Below, in pieces: positions 55,258 through 64,000 of a DNA stretch of 64,000 nucleotides (its first letter is position 1; each line of letters starts with the position of its first letter). The notes under the pieces are model-generated. The model did no database searches. It was given only the letters and a program-made list of their open reading frames with translations, and was not told the origin of the DNA. Source of the stretch: Lonicera japonica (Eukaryota > Streptophyta > Magnoliopsida > Dipsacales > Caprifoliaceae); the NCBI GenBank assembly GCA_021464415.1, contig CM038466.1:54292013-54356012 (forward strand), in the 5' to 3' direction. The position numbers and the translations under genes are program-made.

Positions 55258-55701
55258 TTAGCTTGGGCACATGTGATACGAGCACCCGCTATCTAAAATC
55301 CACTTGCTCGAAGAGCTAACCCGTGGAGTCACAACCAACATACTCTCGAAGTCCTCATCTTTTGGTGCCGTTACCGTGTTCGCGTTCTCCAAGGCACCTT
55401 TATTCTTTCCCCTTCCATTGGTTCTATTTGGACACTCCCAACGCACGTGTCCAGGTTTCTTGCATTTGTGACAAATTATCTTACTCTTCTCAGTCGATCC
55501 CCGAGATTTCGACAGCGACCTTCTCCGATTTTCCCGCTTTTTGTCATCGCTACTCCCCCTAGTGAATAGCGCATCTGAGTTCGATTCTCCTCTCTCTTTC
55601 AGGCACTTTTCATTAGCCAAAACGGCCGACGATACCAAATCGTAATTCATCTTTTCCTTCCCATGAATAAGTGTGGTGGTCAGATGATCATAGGATTCCA
55701 A
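55258..55701 (-). pseudogene. Element E gag C-terminus and protease
   Basis: Seen: YDHLTTTLIHGKEKMNYD and an S/R-rich stretch, zinc knuckle CHKCKKPGHVRWEC (C-x2-C-x4-H-x4-C intact), then WILDSGCSYHMCP, the copia protease active-site motif with catalytic DSG intact. A stop follows at 55,258, separating it from the next block. Known: the knuckle binds RNA and the protease cleaves the polyprotein. This is the best preserved part of the element. It is separated from the gag N-terminus by the MITE at 55,713. Confidence 0.8.
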
Positions 55702-55712
55702 GAGCGAATTAA

Positions 55713-56034
55713 GGCCTCGTTTGGTTCACGGAAAGGAAATCAATTCCTTTATCTTTCCCATGGAGGTGGGAAAGTAAATTTTTTGTCAAATTTTCTTTCT
55801 TGTGTTTGGTAAACCATGGAAAGTATTTAGGTAAGAGTATTATTGTATAAAATTTGTGCAATAAATGCTTGGAAATCACATGGGAAAATCAATCCCATGT
55901 GTTTTGGGAGGAATGGTTTTACCCCCTATTTTCCCCTCTCTCGGGAAAGTGTTTCCGGAATTTGTGCTTACCAAACAAAGGAAATGAACGACTTTCCTTT
56001 CCCGAGTACCAAAATCCGTGAACCAAACGAGGCC
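55713..56034 (+). mobile_element. Tourist-like MITE inserted in element E gag (copy 1)
   Basis: 322 bp with near-perfect terminal inverted repeats GGCCTCGTTTGGTTCACGG and CCGTGAACCAAACGAGGCC, flanked by the 3-bp duplication TAA (55,710-55,712 and 56,035-56,037). This is the signature of PIF/Harbinger-derived Tourist MITEs. It interrupts the gag frame, so it inserted after element E. A truncated relative lies at 12,187. Confidence 0.9.
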
Positions 56035-56037
56035 TAA

Positions 56038-56570
56038 TAAGCAAATTAAATCTCCTTGTCCTCATCATCAATCTCAACGTCTAACCCCTGCAAATCTAAG
56101 ATTATTTTGTTGAACCCGTCAAGATAATCGTTAATGGATGTACCCCTCAAAAATTCATATCGGAATAGCTTCTTTTTCAAGTACAAACGACTTTCGATAC
56201 TATTCGTCATATATTGATCCTCGAGTTTCTTCTAAATTACTAAGGCTGATGTTTCACGCATCACATAGTACATCACATTTGGAGCAAGGTGTAAACGAAT
56301 TGTACTACATGACTGCCTATCCTACTCAACCTAATCGGCGTCGAACCACTCATTGGGATTAGCTTTATTCCCTAACAATGCTCTGTGCAAACCTTGTTGG
56401 ACAAGGATATCGGACATCTAACACTGCCACATCCTAAAATCCGTCTTCTTCCCGTCAAATCTCTCTATATCGAATTTGACCGCAGTCATCACCTTAGGAG
56501 CAGACACCCCCTTCAAAGGTAGTGTATCTGTCGCCTTTGCACCTCCTTTCGATGTACCAACAGTAGACAT
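56038..56570 (-). pseudogene. Element E gag N-terminus
   Basis: Starts with an ATG at 56,568-56,570 (MSTVGTSKGGAKATDTLPLK), then FDIERFDGKKTDFRMWQ, DILVQQGLHRALLGNK, a stop-ridden middle, and YLKKKLFRYEFLRGTSINDY. These match the copia Gag UBN2-type layout (FDGxNFxxWQ, DxLxQQGLxKAL, LYxKKxLYxLKM). Stops at several places and the downstream MITE make it non-functional. The start is placed by the ATG that precedes the conserved region. Confidence 0.7.
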
Positions 56571-56607
56571 CTATAACTATCACACAATTATCCCAAGGAA
56601 TAAACCT

Positions 56608-56622
56608 TCGTCTGATACTAAA
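56608..56622 (-). other. Element E primer-binding site
   Basis: On the minus strand the LTR is followed by ATTTAGTATCAGACG, a diverged initiator-Met-type site (compare TGGTATCAGAGC). Confidence 0.55.
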
Positions 56623-56623
56623 T

Positions 56624-57145
56624 TGTTGTGCTAAAATACCGCTAGACCAAACCTTAACACAAGCGTAGGACTGACCAGATAATTATGCGTACAATAATTA
56701 AAGAAACAAGCACCACTAATATTCAAGCAATACGATAAACAAGAGATTAAAGAAGAAAACAACTAACCAAGCACGCAAGCAATTAAGTGGTGTCAGCACA
56801 ATTGCCACTAATCCACCGGGTGATAGCTATTATTGATGAGACCAATTCTAAGTACAATGTGCAAAACAAAACCTAGCCGCCAATTAGAGCTCTCAATATT
56901 ATCTCTCAAATATACTCTCTAATCTAACTAGTAAATAATAATAATACAAATCATGAATAAAACCTATGACAAAGGGTCTATTTATAGAGTATAAATCCTA
57001 TAGGTCTAGGATTGCACAAACCCAAAATCTACTAGAAATTGGATAATATAAATCCAACTAGGATTTGGACAATACAAAGTCAATTAAGAATTGGGCAATA
57101 TAAAACCTAATAGGAATATGATTCCTATACAGAGCCAAATTTTCA
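56624..57145 (-). repeat. Element E 5' LTR
   Basis: 522 bp, the partner of 52,778-53,299, flanked on the right by the ATGTT duplication. Confidence 0.9.
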
Positions 57146-57150
57146 ATGTT

Positions 57151-57380
57151 ATGGTGTGTCTTTGTTGAATATTCTAGGATATTTTTTATACTCACATCAA
57201 GATGTCAAATAAAAGTTAAAACACTCACACTAATAATATATACACAATAAATTCTAACACACCAATAACTTTATTTACATTAAAAATGGCATAACTTAAA
57301 TAAAAAATTCAAAATTTAATATTTAAAATTTACTAATAAAGATCAATTAAACAAGATCCATCATGATTATAGAATTATGA
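57151..57380 (-). repeat. Dispersed repeat R2, copy 3
   Basis: Reverse complement of about 4,900-5,110 with strong identity (AAAAATGGCATAACTTAAAT, GATCAATTAAACAAGATCCA). Element E inserted at its edge. Confidence 0.65.
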
Positions 57381-57836
57381 AAAATAAAGAAAAAATATTG
57401 AGTAACATTTAAGAACATACTTTACCTATTTATGCATTATTGGTTATCTCAATTTATCGTTTTTAGGAGTATTCACAACACATCAGTTAAATATTTGGAC
57501 CATTTTCAAATTATATTAACAGACGCAGTCAATCCAAAACTATAAACTATGCTGGGCAGTGGGCTTAAATAGACTAATTGATGTTTGTCGATTTCGATTC
57601 GTCACATGTTATTCTTTTTTATGCTATTATTAGATTGTATTTATCTCATCGTATCGGATGGCACAACTACATTTAAGCATATATACACGATAAACTTTTC
57701 GAATTCAGAATATCCCTAAGTATTCGTTTAGTAGTTGGATAAATAGTTTTGTCATTTCAAACAAATCAGGTGCACGAAAAGAAAAAGACAATGAAAAGTT
57801 TTGCCTATTGGGTTAAAAAAAGGGCGATATAATTTA
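57381..57836. other. No gene seen
   Basis: AT-rich spacer. No terminal repeats or coding signs. Confidence 0.5.
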
Positions 57837-60106
57837 TGTAACGCCGCCGCCTTAATTAGCATGATAACGCCTGTAATTAAGACCTGGAGCGTTACCAACC
57901 CATCTTAGTAGGACTAAGATAGGTACATACGAAGAATATAAATCAACAACAATATGTATACCATGCAACGACAAGCATGGGGTGCAAACATGATACCATA
58001 ACTTGTAAACATGCATCATAGATATACATGATCAAACCATATGAACAATAAAAGTATAAAAAATCTTCGGGTTAGCCGTGGCTTCCCGAGAAAAAACACA
58101 TGTATATTAAAAATCATTCTCGTATCAGTGCTCTATTTCACCCGGGGTCCCTCCGTATCCCTGCCGGTAATAGACTCTTTAGTACCTGGATTATTTTAAA
58201 GAAATGGGGTGAGCTACACGCTTAGTAGGGGTAATAATACCAAGGACATTACGTTTTAAAAAATATTTCAATTTAGATCCATAAATTCACTAAACAATGC
58301 ATGCACATGCCAATGCAGGTTACCTCCCTTGTGTCAACCCTAGAGCCATATAGCTAGAATGCATCAATACTGAACCAGAGTATAATATGAGCCTGACCGC
58401 CCAAGAGAATAATCCAATAGTAATTATAGATTGGCCCATCGGCCGCAAAGAATATCTTGAAATCATATTCGAGTCGGACCACCAGTCCATCAGTGATATC
58501 ATAACAATAGAATCATCAGTGCCTTACCGTTGTCTAGATTTCAGGCTACTCATCGCTGGCTCTAGACAACTGACGCTTTGCTGCCGCCCGGAGGTTTAAG
58601 GATTTTCAACCTAAAGGCACCAGGCCCAACTTATTTCCATATCGGCAGGTACCAAATAAATACACAATCCTTTCACCATGGAAGAGCCACAATAGAATCA
58701 TATCCGGATCCATATCACATCTAGAACGATATACTAATCATAATGAGCTTCCATCATCACCAAGAATGAGTTTGCGCCCAATGTGACGGGCCATAAGAGT
58801 TATCCAAAAATGCCAAGAATTCTCCAAGCGTTTGGTTGACACAATAATGGCAGGTATAGTATGCAAAATATGTTATTTCATGAATACCAAGCAATTTATA
58901 CCATATCCACTCCAATAAATCCCATACCATATCCCTTGGTGTGTACAAACCATCAACAAACCCATTTATCAACAAACAATATTCACACCACCAAGAGATA
59001 CTTTATATAGTTCAATAACACTTTACAACAAGTGTATATGGCATATCTTGCCTCAAATCATGCAACCACAACTTTATAAATTGTAAGAACAACATGAACT
59101 ATTTTATATTCAAGTTTCTCAAACAAATAATAATCAAGCACAACGATTCTTGAATAATAAAACCATATTATTAAGTTTTGAAAGCTAGAGAACCCTACCT
59201 CGTGTTGATAGTCCGAAAAGATGAAGGAAAGATGGTGATGAATAGTGTAGAAGAATAAGATTTGAAGCTTAAATCTTGAATCGGGAGCGATTTTTATGTA
59301 AAAATCTCCTTAAATACCCTCACCTATGAGCTCCCTTCCCTTTCCAAAGTTCTCTAGAGATTTCCCTCGAAAAATAGGATGAAAAATGGGTAAAACATGC
59401 TTTTAAACGAGTTTAAGTCGGTGGTGAACAGTAACTTGCAGACAGGTATGCAAAACCTTGAGACCAATTCACGGGTCATAAATCTGCTGATTTTTAAAGA
59501 CTGGACCAGTCTACAAAAAGACCAAACCCGTCCGCACTTCAATCTGCACCTCTAGACCGGTCCTCGTGTAAATTTCTGCTTAGGTGCACTGTTCGTAATT
59601 TGGTCATAACTTTTCGTCAAAACTCCGATTGAGGTGATCTTTCTGTTCATGGAAAGGTAATTTAATGATCTACAACTTCCCAAGAGGAAGTTTTTCCAAA
59701 TTATGGATGGATCATTCCTAAAAATCCTCCAAAGACAACGCTCTACCAAAGCACTATTGAATGAACATAATTTAGCGATGGGCCTACTTCGGGCCCTATT
59801 TTGACCAATGAGGAGTGTGAATTAGATTTCGATCAAAACATGAAAGTTGTAGAATGGATCAAAAACTAGACAAACAAGAAGATGGCATCTTATTCGGACA
59901 AGAAACAAAGAAATCACGATGACCCAAAGTTAGTTGAAATCAATAAAACACGTAAGGCTAAAACACGTAATTTATGGGCCAATATTAATTCGGACCACTT
60001 GAATCATAAAACGATTACTCACATGAGCATAAAGGAGTTAATACAACATAATTAACATTAATATAAATACATGATGTTAAAATTTACGCCATTGTATTTG
60101 TCACAA
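57837..60106 (+). repeat. Probable Ty3/gypsy LTR (chromovirus-like), ends uncertain
   Basis: Begins TGTAACGCCGCCGCC, like many plant gypsy LTRs. It contains phrases common in such LTRs (GGGTGAGCTACACGCTTAG near 58,209, and GGTCATAACTTTTCGTCAAA near 59,602). No pol coding follows, no second copy or target duplication was found, and the right edge is a guess. ORFs across it lack domains. It is probably a solo or truncated LTR. Confidence 0.4.
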
Positions 60107-60525
60107 ATACCATCTTAAGGTAAATTTATTATTATTAATACCCTCATAAGGCTCGCCTAATGAGAGGTGAGTGTAGTCACATACACTCGGCCCACTTGGG
60201 TGTTGGAAGAGAAATAAAGGCAGTAAAACAAGTAGCTAAAAATTTATATATGCAGAGGAATTATTCTAGAGAAACAAAGGGAATTTTGACTAACATTTCA
60301 AACTTAAAATACAAAAAGAGGATTTCTGCACACCTTAAAATTACTACACTCGTAGCTTATTTAAAGATAAAAATAACCATAGTAGGGATCCCCACATCAG
60401 GTAGTGCAACCTAAATATAGAAACACAAACCGACTAACAACTCCACTAACTCCACTAAATCAAGAACTAAGTATTCTGTATAATATTCCTAAAAACAAGG
60501 AACTTAACTGCATCAACCTTTATCA
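60107..60525 (-). repeat. 3' LTR of a truncated copia element (F)
   Basis: In minus reading the LTR starts TGATAAAGGTTGATGC right after a polypurine tract (CAAGGGGGAG). The far end is uncertain. It belongs with the RNase H remnant to its right. Confidence 0.45.
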
Positions 60526-61018
60526 CTCCCCCTTGATGCAAATTCAGTGACACCAAGAGAAGATCGAAACATGACAAACTTCGAATAAGAAAGTGCTTTG
60601 GTCAGTCCATCTGTAACTGGGTCGCTAGTTGGGCAATACTTCATCACGATTATTCTCTCCACAACAATATCACGAATAAAGTGGTCACGAATTTTAATGT
60701 GCTTCGTTCTCTAATGAAAACTGGATTATTTGTCATCGAGATTGTAGCATTATTATCACAATAAATTGCAGTAGGTTCTTTTTGACTTTGATGAAGATCT
60801 GCCAAAATTCTTCTCATCCAAATAGCTTGACATGTGGCTAATGATGCTGCTGCGTACTGTGCTTCGGAAGACGGTAATGGAACAGTAACTTGCTTCTTTG
60901 ACACCCAAGATATAGCTCCCGAACCAACACTGAAAATGTAACCACATATGCTTTTTCGAGCATCGACAAAGCCTGCCCAATCATTGTCGATGTACCCAAC
61001 CAATTCAAACTGTGGAAC
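60526..61018 (-). pseudogene. Copia RNase H remnant of element F
   Basis: Seen in minus reading: VGYIDNDWAGFVDARKSICG, GSGAISWVSKKQVTVPLPSS, EAQYAAASLATCQAIWMRRI and AIYCDNNATISMTNNPVF. After a frameshift near 60,713 comes HIKIRDHFIRDIVV and a C-terminal tail ending FASRGSDKG before the purine tract. These are standard copia RNase H and tail motifs (SSAEAEY replaced by SSEAQY). The rest of the element is absent: homology stops at about 61,018, where the Tat/Ogre LTR begins. Confidence 0.8.
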
Positions 61019-61019
61019 T

Positions 61020-61954
61020 GACTTTTAATCCGGCTTTAATTTTATTTATCTGTCTTTATTTTTATTAGTTATAATTGACCAATTGCATGTAAAAATTGTT
61101 ATTTATCTTAAAATCAGTCCAGATTTCATATTTAAACATTGTGTTCAAAACCAAAGGCGTGGAGTGAGCTATAAACCATTTTTAAACATATTTTTATCAG
61201 TTAATGTCATAAAATCTCGGTTTTATCAGTCTCGGTTTACGATAGAATCAATACACGTTTGTATCTGGTTTAATCTATAAATCCTGATACTTACATAAAT
61301 ATCCAATATGAGAGTATTGGAGTTGTCAATGCCAGTTTAAATTATTAAACTGTGGTACACTATTGACAAACGAATCTCGAGAATTGCCGGATATCCGATT
61401 CCAAATTGAATTAGCTTCCGAAAAGCCCTAAATCATTTCAAAAACACTTGTTTTGCTATTTATTATTATCAAAAATTATTTTTCAAATCACACACACACA
61501 CACACACTTATTTCTAAAATTGAAGGGCGAAATACGAAGCACATGGTTTTCATCCCCACCCCAAAATCTTGTTTTTTCTAAAATTGTGGACCAATACGCG
61601 ATAATATCAATAAGCACGCAAATATTTGGTTATAATTCCATGCATATCCTACTTAGAGACCAATAGGGCGAATTGGGGTGCCCAACACCTTTTTGATTTG
61701 TAACTTAATCCCCGAACCCTTTGAATCAACTGGTTTCGCATTAATTGTGTTTAAGAGGGCGTTTAATCCATAAATGTTTCCTCTTTAACACATACTTTTG
61801 TTTGTTTAGTAAAACAAACTGGCGACTCTGATTCCTTTGCAAACCGTCACCTTTTTCTCTATAACAAAATGAACCGTTTTCCAAAAGCTTAAAACTGGGA
61901 AACCGGAGGAATCGCTGCCATGGGGGCCGGGCATCGAAAGCGTGGGTTCTCACA
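61020..61954 (+). repeat. Element G 5' LTR (truncated at left)
   Basis: Ends GGTTCTCACA just before the primer site, and pairs in reverse complement with 25,847-26,770. Contains an (AC)n run at 61,491-61,508. The left end is cut at the copia F junction. Confidence 0.7.
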
Positions 61955-61955
61955 G

Positions 61956-61973
61956 TGGCGACTCAGCAAGGGA
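61956..61973 (+). other. Element G primer-binding site, tRNA-Arg type
   Basis: TGGCGACTCAGCAAGGGA follows the LTR by one base and resembles the TGGCGACTCNGCTGGGGA site of Ogre-type elements, with a few changes. Confidence 0.6.
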
Positions 61974-63156
61974 TACTATAAGAGGATTAAACTCTAAACA
62001 AGAGTAGAATATGCGTGGATAAACTTTCCAGTTTGCGTGCTTTTCTTTTTGGCCTTAGTTTTAGGATAATATAGATGCTATCTAGGTGGATACCCTGATT
62101 CCCTTTTGCTTGCTAATCCTTGTTTGAGGAAAATCTTTTCATAATTAAAATTTGAAAGTACTCGAACAAATCTTATAGTGCTCATCATAATATACCTCCA
62201 TAATTGTTATTATCCACGCACGTACTACCATCATGCATTATCGCTAGTGTGAAATTACCCCATTAAACCCGAAAATACTGCTTAGTGAGTTGGAGTTGGC
62301 TCGTCTGGGTCAACATAAATCGAAAGCTCTTATTTCCACTATCCTTGGCCAAGTACCAACCGAGGTATATCGAGTGACGAGAACACTCACGTACCCAGGA
62401 CGTATATCAAAAGGTCCTTGCATGTACTTGTCCTTGGGGTATATACCAAGACCCAGCCAAATAGGAGGGAGCCTAAACCTTACCCATCAAACCACACTTG
62501 CATATAGGACGCGTCAACCTAGTACACTTGAATTTCTGCATGTTTTCTTGACCGTCAGTCATGAGATTAGTGAACGAAAGGCCTTGCCATGCATACCAAC
62601 TATTGGTTTGGCAAATACGGCCGGTGGCTGCCGCAACCCTGCCCATAGACATTCCTCACTAATAATCATTAGTGAGAATTTCCCTATCACTATTTCCATG
62701 AAAAACAGCTCCAAGAGGAGAGCACTTCCCGATTTCCTAAAATGTTTTCCAAAAAATGAGTCATTTTCCAAAAACGAGTTTTCTAAAATAATTTCCAAAA
62801 ATTGGAAGGTTATAAGGGCACTCCAGAATGTATATTCCTACCCTAAACCTATCCATGGGGCTCTCAAGTTGTTACTGATGGTCTGTTTTAATTTGAACAC
62901 CAAAAAGTAGTTTTCGTTTTGCATTTCATCGTCATACTCCTTTTCGAGAATTCGCAATCTTACAGGTAGACTTACTAGACCAGACTCGCCTCTCATAATG
63001 CCGCCATGACGTGCTCTCGATTTTCACAATGACCAGGTCGAGGATAACGAAGGAAGGGGTAATGATACTAAGGGTCAACAACATGCCACAGACCCGTCGT
63101 TCAGTCCCGTTTTACCCATCAACCCCAAATCCCTATCTTTAAAATAACTGTACCAA
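61974..63156 (+). other. Element G leader
   Basis: Non-coding leader expected between primer site and gag. It includes a 206-codon open stretch (62,290-62,910) with no recognisable domain. Ogre elements carry an extra ORF before gag, so a remnant is conceivable but not supported by motifs. Confidence 0.4.
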
Positions 63157-63732
63157 ATGATACAAGATATGGCCCAATCTATGAAAACCATGGCCAATCT
63201 ACAGAGAACCACTCAGGCCCGTCTAGATACCTTGCTTGCCGCTCGGGTACCTGCCGAACCAAAGCAGCTAAACCCTAATCCTGCTCACAATTAAGGCCGA
63301 GGCCAACCAATTCCTCACCGTAGTAGAATATTCCACCTCAACAAAATGTCCTACCCATTCCTCCGCCTCATTAAGGCCCAACAGCACCAGATGCCATCAA
63401 TATGTGGCTTCATCCTGAGCACAATTAAACCCGATAGTAGCATAATCCACTCTTCGAAGGGCATGAACCATATCCGTATATAGGGGAGTATCTAAGTCAG
63501 TAGTCGAACATGCCAAGGAAAATGAGTCCATCACCATATTGAATGAACAAGTGAAAGCATTGAATCAAAAAGTGACTGATAAATCAGATGACGTGGCCGA
63601 TCTCCAAAACCTGTCTCTCTTCCCCGAAGTCAGGTTACTAGTGGGTTTTAAGCTTCCCAGCGTGGAAAAGTTCTCGGAAAACAGTCCACCACACCTACAT
63701 CTTAAGGCCTATTCCGTACTATGCAGTTGTGT
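63157..63732 (+). pseudogene. Element G gag N-terminal remnant
   Basis: Seen: IQDMAQSMKTMANLQRTTQA from an ATG at 63,157, a stop near 63,292, then in other frames ILNEQVKALNQKVTDK and DLSLF-like sequence continuing FPEVRLLVGFKLPSVEKFSE and PHLHLKAYS. Known: Tat/Ogre Gag has a coiled N-terminus followed by an LCLxPxVxxPxxFKxPxFEKY...HLxxY motif, which this matches loosely. Interrupted by stops, and by the LTR starting at 63,733. Confidence 0.55.
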
Positions 63733-64000
63733 TGTGACACCCCGAATCCCGTTTTGAGCTTTGGACCTCTAGGACCCAGTTAATCACGGTGCCGTGAGCG
63801 ACGGCGGGTTGGATTACATAACTTAGAACTGATATAATATAAAGTTTATAATAAGGCCGCATTTTTCAGAAAATTTTGGCATGTGAAATTTGTAATTTCA
63901 ATAAAACCAACCTGTAAATTATAAAGAAAGTTTAAATAGAAACATAACTCCACACTTTTGAAATCATGAATCATCAGGCAGTTCAATAAACAACAATTCC
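63733..64000 (+). repeat. Start of another gypsy LTR, runs off the window
   Basis: Begins TGTGACACCCCGAATCCCG, a typical start of plant Ty3/gypsy LTRs, directly after the gag remnant of element G. The rest lies beyond the window, so neither length nor target duplication can be judged. Confidence 0.5.

Larger units (their letters stand above)
52778..57145 (-). mobile_element. Element E: copia retrotransposon lacking RT
   Basis: 4,368 bp in minus orientation with two 522-bp LTRs, the perfect 5-bp duplication ATGTT (52,773-52,777 and 57,146-57,150), primer site and purine tract. Order on the minus strand: gag, zinc knuckle, protease, integrase, then directly RNase H. Reverse transcriptase is missing. 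Stops and frameshifts occur throughout and a MITE interrupts gag. The LTRs differ at roughly one site in twenty by eye, so it is much older than element A. Confidence 0.9.
61019..63732 (+). mobile_element. Element G: 5' end of a Tat/Ogre-type gypsy retrotransposon
   Basis: LTR (left-truncated), primer site of the tRNA-Arg kind used by Ogre-like elements, a long non-coding leader, then the start of gag. All of it is decayed. Another LTR begins at 63,733 inside gag, so the element is interrupted there. RT, integrase and the 3' end are outside the window or lost. Confidence 0.7.

Noticed and set aside
62290..62910. 206-codon ORF in the Tat/Ogre leader
   Set aside because: No recognisable motif, and composition is unlike a conserved protein. 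A chance open frame is more likely than an Ogre ORF1 remnant.

Overview
The window looks like a repeat-dense stretch of a flowering-plant (probably eudicot) nuclear genome. It is AT-rich and full of simple repeats. It carries Ty1/copia and Ty3/gypsy LTR retrotransposons, CACTA, hAT-like and Tourist-like DNA elements, and only broken pieces of host genes (a malectin-domain receptor kinase exon, a MAP70 exon, a wall-associated-kinase pseudogene). No complete, convincing host gene is visible. The only long intact reading frame belongs to a retrotransposon.

Layout. 1-5.9 kb: orphan malectin exon, orphan MAP70-like exon on the minus strand, and the 3' end of a CACTA transposon that abuts a WAK-type kinase pseudogene. 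5.9-10.7 kb: a decayed copia element cut off in RNase H. 10.7-16.5 kb: one arm of a diverged inverted repeat, with several MITEs in it. 16.5-24.3 kb: element A, a very young Athila-type gypsy element with 1,668-bp LTRs, a perfect 5-bp target duplication and a 1,373-codon gag-PR-RT-RNase H frame but no integrase. 24.3-27.4 kb: flank of A, a small copia-like non-autonomous element and a Tat/Ogre-type LTR in minus orientation. 27.4-33.8 kb: element B, a solo LTR related to A, split by element C, which has an unusual head-to-head LTR arrangement and a decayed plant-transposon-protein gene. 34.9 kb: an unrecognised first-exon-like ORF behind a TATA box. 36.5-38.2 kb: element D, another solo LTR of the same superfamily. 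39-49 kb: the other inverted-repeat arm and a modular palindromic repeat family. 51.6 kb: a fold-back MITE. 52.8-57.1 kb: copia element E, complete at both ends but lacking reverse transcriptase and carrying a Tourist MITE. 57.8-64 kb: gypsy LTR remnants, a copia RNase H end, and a Tat/Ogre 5' end interrupted by yet another LTR.

How the parts relate. A, B, C and D belong to one LTR family group: LTRs start TGATAA and end in a short GC-rich stretch plus CA. All carry four or five short perfect palindromes at a comparable LTR position. The palindrome centre (GATCGATC) is shared, but the outer bases differ between subfamilies in a compensated way, so the palindrome is kept. This is the observation most worth following up. 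A has lost integrase, and its near-identical LTRs imply recent mobilisation by proteins supplied in trans. I saw no CRISPR array, rRNA or tRNA gene and no coherent new multi-gene system. All similarity statements come from reading by eye, without alignment software or database searches.
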